Source: Planococcus citri (Eukaryota > Arthropoda > Insecta > Hemiptera > Pseudococcidae). From it: DNA of 64,000 nucleotides. Both the position numbers and the translations under genes were made by a program. Of this stretch, positions 56,640 to 64,000 are shown in pieces. The stretch spans positions 14,154,001 through 14,218,000 of the forward strand of contig NC_088677.1 in NCBI RefSeq assembly GCF_950023065.1, written 5' to 3'. Each line of letters opens with the position of its first letter. Within the stretch, counting starts at the first letter, position 1. The notes below the pieces were generated by a model, which saw nothing but the letters and a program-made list of their open reading frames with translations, did not search any database and was not told the origin of the DNA.

Positions 56640-59600
56640 GACTAAAATTACTTACCATAATTATTTCCAGGTGGATTCGATTTTTTAAGTCGAGCTCTCG
56701 GGTTTATTCCAACGATTTGAAAAATCAAAATTTTCAAAATTTAGGGCACAAGATATTTAGAAATTTTGAATCAAGTTGGCCCCTTCAAATTTTTAAATGG
56801 GCAATTTGTCATCCTATTCTGTCTATACTGGTGGAATAATTCTACTTTTGCTCTCTAACCTTGACGTTGACGGTTACTTTCAAAAAAAAAAAAATTCTGT
56901 CAGGAAATTTATCGGCTGTATTTTTATATTTTAATGGAATATTCATTTTCTATTTTCGTCTTATTTTTTTCAACCAAAAAATCTTGAAATTTGAGACATT
57001 TTTTTTTTATTTCTTTAAAAACGTTTCTCTGGATTTTACGAGTATAAGTAAGCTGAAACTTAAAAAATTTACTTTTTCATCATCAAGCATAATTAATACT
57101 TATTTAAAAATATAATAAAAATGTAATGATCAAAATACAAATAGGTACCTATTATCTTAACAAAGATCATCCTTTAGCTAAAAAAAAAATCACACATAAA
57201 ACACAGTTGTAAAACTAAAAATCTACTTTCTAGTAGATCTGCTGCTACCTCGCCGACGTTAATGACACATGACTGGAAGCATTCAGAGTAAAATTCGTGC
57301 TAAAAAAAATACATTATATCTATGGTTCAAAAATAGTCTATGGAGTACAAAACTGAGAGGATAATATCACTTGGTATGGAAACAAAATAAATATATAACT
57401 AGCTCGATTTTTAATTACTGTTGTGACATTGTCATAATACACACCAAAAGTCAGACTTTCACACTTCCTCCTCCAGGGGGAGGGGGAGTACCTCAGCCCA
57501 TTGCCGGAGGAGTGGGGACATGTTTTTTTGAATCAATGGTACGTGCCCTTTTCGAAAATATAATATTCTCATAGTCTCCAAAAAGTATTTTCGGGCGACT
57601 TTTGGGAGCTCCCGAAGGTGTCAGCTGACTACCTTGGAATTGGGAACATTGCATTTTTGGAACGAGGGTGGTCGTGAATACCCATAAAACACAAAACTTT
57701 TTCAGTTCCCAAGTGATTTAAAAAAAATGGTTTTTAAAGCATTCAGTACAATAAATGTAGACTAGTAGTGTTTCGTTACAGTGGGCGCAGGTGACACTAA
57801 CATGATTTCTCTCGATCGTTCCCCCTCCATCAAAAAAATTTAGAAAGTGAAAAAATTCAGTTTGTCTAAAAATTTTCCATTTCTGGTCAAAACTACTCGT
57901 ATTCCATTTTATTTTTTTCGTTTCAGGAAGTGCTTCCCAGGTTGGGTCGACTTTACCTTCTTTTTTTTCTGGAAAATTGGAGAGAAAATTTGATGAAAAG
58001 TGGTGAGTGAACCTCAAAAGAGTGAAGGGGAAATTTTTAATTTTGGATCTCCAACTATTGAACCATTACTTTTCTGACAGACTGGGTTTCAAAATAAATT
58101 ATGGAATTTACATTAGAAAATCAAAAAAAAATTATTTGAATTTGTTTTTTATTTTTGTGTTAAAACCTTGACAAAAATTACTTACCATTAGGTATTACGA
58201 GTATTTCGAGATGGATTCGATTTTTAGACATAGGAATATACATATATGATTTCCAAATTTTCAAAATCTGGAGCATTACATAAGTACATTTATATGAAAA
58301 TTTTGAATCAAGTTGACCCATTCAAATTTTGAGATGAACAATTTGTCATCCTATTCTGCCTAAATGTGGAATAATTTCAACTTTTGCTCTCTAACCTTGA
58401 CCTTGATGGTGACTTGTGCAAAAAAATCTGCCAAAAAATGTATTGGCTGCATTCTTATTTTTTAATGGAATAATAATTTTCTGTTTTTGTCTTAGTTTTT
58501 TTCAAATAAAAATCGTGACATTTAAGACATTTTTGTTTTGTATTTTTTTTTTTTTAATTTTCTCTTATTTTTAAGAGTAAGTTGTAAATTTAGAAAATTT
58601 ACTTTTTCATCGTTAAGCCTATAATTGATATTTAAAAATAAAATAAAATACAAATATGTAAGGTATTATCTTAGCAAAGATCGTCGTTTGATTGTTCAAA
58701 AAAAACACCAAACACAGTTGTAAAACTAAAAAACTACCTACTTATTTTGACTACCTATCTTTAATATCGTGCGCTTTTGTATTTCGCAGCTCTTTCAGCT
58801 CTGTGCATAGCAGTTTTAACGATGGTTTTAAGAAAAACGATTTTTGCTTAAGAGCCTCGGCTTTTTTTTCTGAAATAAAAATACCAATTTGATCTTTGTG
58901 ATATAGGTAGGTACCTGAGTTCATAATTCTGATGACTCTGGTTCCGCCATTGCGCTTGAGGACCCTACTGCAAATGGTGAGGATTTCATTTTCAGGCAGT
59001 TATCAAGCAGATCTGCTGCTACCTCGCCGAAGTCAATAACACATGACTGGAGGTATTCAAAGTACAATTTGTGCTAAAAAAAAATACATTATACCGTAAA
59101 AAAATAGTCTATAAAGTACAAACCTGAGAGGATAATATTACCTGGTATGGAAAGAAAAAAACAGCTCACTGTGTCTCAATTTGTAATTATCAACAATCCA
59201 TTGCACTTAATGTTGTTCACACTCGTTTTAAAATTTGAAGGAGTTGAGCCCTTCTCAAAGGTGGGGGTGGAGGGGTATTGATTGTTTTTCAACTATAACA
59301 ATACGACAATATATTTCTTTCGAAAAATTATGAAAATTCACACCAAAAGTTGAACGTTCACACCTCCTCTAGGAGGAGGGGGAGTACCTTAGCCCATGGT
59401 CGGAGATTCTTTTCGTTTCAGAAACGTCCTCTCTCTTGGTGCCCCCTAGGGTGGGTCGACTTTGACCTTTTTTCCGAAAATTGGAGGGAAAATTCGATAA
59501 AAAGTTGTGAGTGGACCTCAAAAGACAGTAAACAAAATTTTGGATCAAAAAATTATAGAATTTACATTAAAAATCAAAAAAAAATTGATTTTTTTCCATT

Positions 59601-62600
59601 TCTTTGTTAATTGAGTAAATTATGTCCACTTTCAAGTAAGAAGGCCGTTTTTAAATTCTTTTAACCTTCCCTAGGGTTTTAGACGTGTTTTGAAAATGAT
59701 ACGATTTTGGACATATTAATTTGAAACCTCAGTAGAAAAGTGATGATTCAAGTTCTAGGGATCCGAAATTTATCCTACAGTCTTTCAAGTCCACTCACAA
59801 CTTTTTATCAATCCCCTTCCAATTTTCAAGCAAAAAAAGTCGAAGTCGACCCACCCTAGTGGCCCCTAATACAGTTAATCCTCTTGTGTAGAGGGTCTTG
59901 AAATTGGAAAAAATCAACGGAATTGAGTACGTAAAATAATGAAAAATTTCCAATCTCTGTTTCCGAATTCGGTTTGATGATCCCGTATTCACAAATCTTC
60001 CTTAGTTCCCCTGTAATTGTTAAATCCTCTTTCACAGAGAGGTTTTCAACGCTGAAAAAATCAAAATAATAAACTTACTTATACTTACTAGGTCGATAAT
60101 GTTTCGTTTCATTAAAGTAGGTAATGATGATGTAGGTAATAGGTATGCGTACTTCGGACATTCTGGTATTTCTGCTGCTTTTTTGTGTGTACCTATATTG
60201 TTTTCAGTCTCCGGAATCGTAGCACCGGAATCACCATCGTTGCGCTGGCGGCAGCAAATTGCGTATAATAAAATCGATATCCAATACAGCTTGTATGTAT
60301 GTACTCGACACTGCGATAATTTCCCTTATAGAGGTACCTCTGTAAGTCACGCGGTTTCATTTCGTCGGTACTTGTTAAAATATGTTCTAGACGACAAGTC
60401 GACGAGTCAGTCTCGTGGGAGAATAAATTCGTCGTCGTCGTCGTCGTGCATCTCGCCTTTATAATGCTCGAGTCGAGAACATTTCGCGTGAAAAATTTAA
60501 CCAGCGTACCTGAAATTATCCTGCAGAGATGGATACTATGTGTTTATAAATTCGTATTTTGTATGTATACGAAACCGTTTCATCGATTGGAATGGAATTT
60601 TCCATTATGTATTAGATTAGAATGTCGTGTGCCAAATTAGAGGTGTGATTGATATTTGGCAACACTGGTTTTAATTAATGGAAATTTAAGGATTAAAAAT
60701 TAGAGGAAAAAAATTACTTACCTAGTTGCTCACCAATGTCCTATCGGTAGATTTATTCGGGCTTGTAATATATTTACCTGAGGATTTGAAATCAAAAGGA
60801 AAACATATTTCTCACTAAATGTCACATTATTGGGCAGAAATGCAAGGAAATATGTAAAGAATCGACTTTTGATTGATTTACTCGATTTTTTGGACACTGT
60901 TGTGTGAATTTTTGATCAAATTCACGGAGGTATAGTGCCTAGGGTGAGTCGTCTTTGACTTTTTTTTTTGTTGGAAAATTGGACGATGGATTTGATAAAA
61001 AATTGTAGGAGGATCACTAAAGACTGCAGACAAAATTTTGAATTTCTGACTTGAATCATCGCTTCTCTTCTTACTTTAAAAACTGTCAAAAAGACCGCTC
61101 ACCCGGATAGATTGAAAAAAAGTCATACCTATTGCCGCACTGAAGGTATAATTGGTTAATGGCAATATCGGTTTTAATTACTCAGGAGGTATTTAAGGAT
61201 TTGAAATAAAATTGGTAAAAAAAACTACTTACTGATTGTTCTAATGCACATATCTGGATTCCCTTTCGAGTTCTGCAAAACTGGATCCATACTCTGTATA
61301 ACATGGTTGATGAACTCCGTGTCCATACACCCCATGTAGGTGTCGCGTTGCGTGAAAATGAGCCGCCGAACTTCGCACTTGAGCGGATATTTTGACTACT
61401 GAGTCTTTTTCTGTAGCCAGTGTAGCCAGGTTTCAAAAAAATGAAAGTAATTTTAAAATGCTAATGTACTCTCCTTCTTACACTTAGATATCACTTATGA
61501 AATAACGAGTTCACGTCATTTAATTTTTTCATAAAAATAACCATTTTCCTTCCAATTTAGTTTTTCTAATCCAAATGAAGAAAAAATTTGAAAATTTATT
61601 TTTGTACTTACTCTCCTAGTCTGCAACTTGGTCGTTATCGAGTTCATCCCCTCTGATTTGTTCCTAACCTCAGATTTGCCTCTTACTTGGCAGTTTTTTT
61701 GAATGGTTTGAATTTTTTAAAACTCACAAAAAATCAAAAATGAACATTGCTTACTTGGGTTAGCACAGTTAAGAAGGTGTCATTCCCCAGCTAGCTTGTT
61801 TGTATGCGCATCGACATGGGTCCTCCGTTTGAGTTCCTGAGACTAATTCGGAGTGCCGGCTCCGCTTCGGCTTTGGAGACTTTGTGATTTAAAATAAAAT
61901 TTACAATAAAATACCTTACCTTGGGACAGTTTTACTATGTTTCTCATTTACATAAGATATGTATGTACCTACATGATTACACTTTACCTGGTACACGGGT
62001 TCCCACTAGTTTTTATGTGAAAAAAAAAACCAATGACATCAGGTTTCTCCATACCTAGTACTTACCTAATAATATGAAGACTTGATGGTAAAAATCAATG
62101 TTCAGATATTGAAGGGAATTTCCCCAATTAGGGGAGGAGGAATTCTGGTGTAATATGATCCCACAATTCAGAATTATTTCCACTCTACTTGGGTTCAACT
62201 GCATTATGGTTAGCAATGGCATTCCAATTTGCCATAATATTTCTGATTTCATCATCCAATGTTGGACCAGCGAGTAAGACATTTCTTGTGATCTAGAATA
62301 AAATTTACGATAAAATATCTTACCTTGGGCCAATACAGACAAAGCGAAGCAAATATCATTAGGTCCCGAATATTATTACCTAATGATTATTTGAAATCAA
62401 AAGAAAAACATTTCTTACTAAATGCCACATTGTTGGGCAGAAATGCGAACGAAATCACTATATCATCGACGCTTGATTGATTTAATCAGTTGGTGAATTT
62501 TGATCAAATTCACGGTAGAGGTAGTGCCTATAAGGGTGGGTCGTCTTTGACTCTTCTTTTTTTTTTTTTAGAAAATCAGAGGAAGGATTTGATAAAAAGT

Positions 62601-62990
62601 TGTAGGGGAGTGGGGTCTCTAAAAACTGCAGAAAAAATTTTGAGTTTATGACTCGAACTATCGCGTTTTTCTCATTATTTCGAAAGCCCCAAAAAAAGTC
62701 TTTTCGGATTTTTTTCTCGATTGATCATATTTCATGCAGTCTTTGAGATCGCACCCACAATTTTTTATCGAAACGAGTCAAAAACGACCACTCACCCTAA
62801 TAGATAAAAAAATATTATATCATATTGCCGCATTGAAGGTACATAAGTATTATAAGATGGGTTGGCAATATCGGTTTTAATTATCCAGTATTTGGGAATT
62901 TGAAATCAAATTTTTAAAAAAATTCAAAAATCCGTCAGATGCTCAAGAACGGTTTGAAACCGTTATCAATTAATTCGAAAGGTCGAAAAT
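56640..62990. repeat. Four degenerate tandem units of about 1.5 kb
   Basis: A landmark (GTCGACTTT... GGAAAATTGGA...TTTGATAAAAA) recurs at about 57971, 59476, 60973 and 62571, i.e. every 1497-1598 bp. Other landmarks pair up: AACCTTGACWAAAATTACTTACCAT at 56636 and 58163, AGATCTGCTGCTACCTCGCC at 57236 and 59013, and GCCACATTGTTGGGCAGAAATGC-like at 60825 and 62425. The units differ by many substitutions and indels, so the duplication is old. Some carry minus-strand exons. Confidence 0.8.
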
Positions 62991-64000
62991 GGGGTAAAAA
63001 ATCAAATTCTCGCCTTTAATGACGATTTGACGAAATTTTAATTATTTTTAAAAAAATGGGCTGAATGAAAACTTTTTTAAAGTTTGCCAAAAATCAAAAA
63101 ACTATTTTCAGCACCTGGAATTTTTTCTGATGGTTTACTGCGGTGTCCTCTTTCAATTACCTTTATTCCAGCTCAAACATTTTGTACCAGTGGTGAAATG
63201 ATAAATTCAGAATAATTAATTTTCAGTTTGATGGTAAATGTCTGAGATGAGATTATGTTGATAATGCCATCAAGAGTTGTTGAAAAAATATTTGAAAGCA
63301 TACCCAAAGAATTTTAGCAGCTAATAAGCAAAAGGCAAATGCAAAAACTCTCTTGCAATCAGCGAATACCTGGTTCGAGTTTTCAATACTCCTGCTGCAC
63401 TGCCTATGAGGAACCTGTTGATAATTCTGTTTATTTATCCATAAAAACGCGGATATGCAGCTATATCTGAAAAAAAAGTCGACAACTCCATTCATGATCC
63501 AAGGGTAGAATTGGCGTGAAAAATTGCTAAACATGGTGCAAAATAAAATGTATATTTTTCAGTTGAATTTGTAAAAAAAAAAATGAATATTTTCTTGAAA
63601 ACTGCGAGTTTGGCGAATGCTAGTCCGGACTATAGCTTCAGACTATAGTCACATGGTCTGGAAAAACTAGACTAGTGCCTATTTTTACTGAAGTGTTTAA
63701 CTTTTTCAACAAATTCCACTGAAAAATACAGCATTTTCAATCGGCCAGAAATAAACTTTTCCACCAAATTTCCATGTTTATATCATCCCCACACCTTGTC
63801 CGCATAAATATTGTAAGACTTTATTTAATTCAGATAATTAAAGAAATACTTATGAGTATATAAACATGAAAAAACAAATTCATTTCCCTTACCTCTATAG
63901 TCATCATGCTGTCAAAGATATCTTTAGTTTTTGCTTTAGTTATGACACCTCCATCTCTGATGATTTCATTTTCATCCAAATCAATGATGATTGGTTCCTC
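58921..64000 (-). pseudogene. Exons of an unrecognised minus-strand gene, running off the right end
   Basis: Blocks with good splice borders: 64000-63893 (begins EEPIIIDLDENEII, ends SMMTIE before GTAAGG; phase 0), 62292-62185 (NVLLAGPTLDDEIRNIM, TAG at 62185 with readable sequence beyond), about 61387-61233 (CEVRRLIFTQRDTYMGCMDT, ends before GTAAGT) and 59073-58921 (LQSCVIDFGEVAADLL, stop TGA at 58921). A truncated relative of the last exon is at 57299-57220. PIIIDLDE resembles a SUMO-interaction motif (hydrophobic core then acids). The phases of the last two exons do not match and there is an in-frame stop, so the local copy seems broken. I do not recognise the family. Confidence 0.45.

Noticed and set aside
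60099..60464. 121-codon ORF on the plus strand
   Set aside because: Low-complexity Ser tail from a (GTC)n run, no recognisable motif, and no splice-consistent neighbours.

Overview
The window looks like a repeat-laden, AT-rich stretch of an insect nuclear genome. Genes have GT-AG introns, all recognisable homologies are to animal proteins, and there are many short non-autonomous DNA transposons. A sap-feeding hemipteran (scale insect, mealybug or aphid type) is my best guess from sequence style, but no marker proves it. No bacterial, viral, CRISPR or rRNA feature was seen.

Layout. (1) 1.3-9.7 kb, minus strand: a decayed, intron-containing copy of the deubiquitinase USP9X/fat facets, covering roughly the C-terminal two thirds, with many frameshifts and stops. 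(2) 10.6-11.6 kb, plus: an unrecognised acidic gene, broken by at least one indel. (3) 11.6-15.3 kb, minus: the best gene of the window, a GC-rich, fully open 11-exon gene. Its exons join in phase to 970 codons: FLYWCH zinc finger, MULE-type DDE transposase, Ala/Arg/Gly repeat tract, acidic segment, a Gln/Pro exon present three times in tandem, and two C-terminal RING fingers. (4) 15.3-21 kb: mostly non-coding, with one small TIR element and an 86-codon three-exon ORF. (5) 21-36 kb: a dense nest of foldback and TIR elements. Two of them sit inside a partial MARF1-like copy and can be delimited exactly, because a second MARF1-like copy at 37-38 kb keeps the empty sites. (6) 37.4-45.4 kb, plus: broken copies of three RNA-related genes in a row (MARF1-like, DDX3/Belle-like DEAD-box helicase, vigilin). 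The vigilin copy lacks its middle KH domains but keeps its very C-terminus. (7) 46-56 kb: tandem arrays (an ATGGGTCAAATGTC array and a 143-bp satellite-like array) split or flanked by TIR elements, and a tRNA-derived SINE inside a TIR element. (8) 56.6-63 kb: four degenerate tandem units of about 1.5 kb, with exons of an unrecognised minus-strand gene that runs off the right end.

Most of the window therefore reads as a graveyard of unprocessed gene duplicates and non-autonomous transposons around one intact, unusual transposase-RING gene. Such a patchwork is what one expects of pericentromeric DNA or of a supernumerary (B) chromosome; this is inference only. Exon boundaries were worked out by hand from splice motifs and reading-frame phase; no database search was possible.
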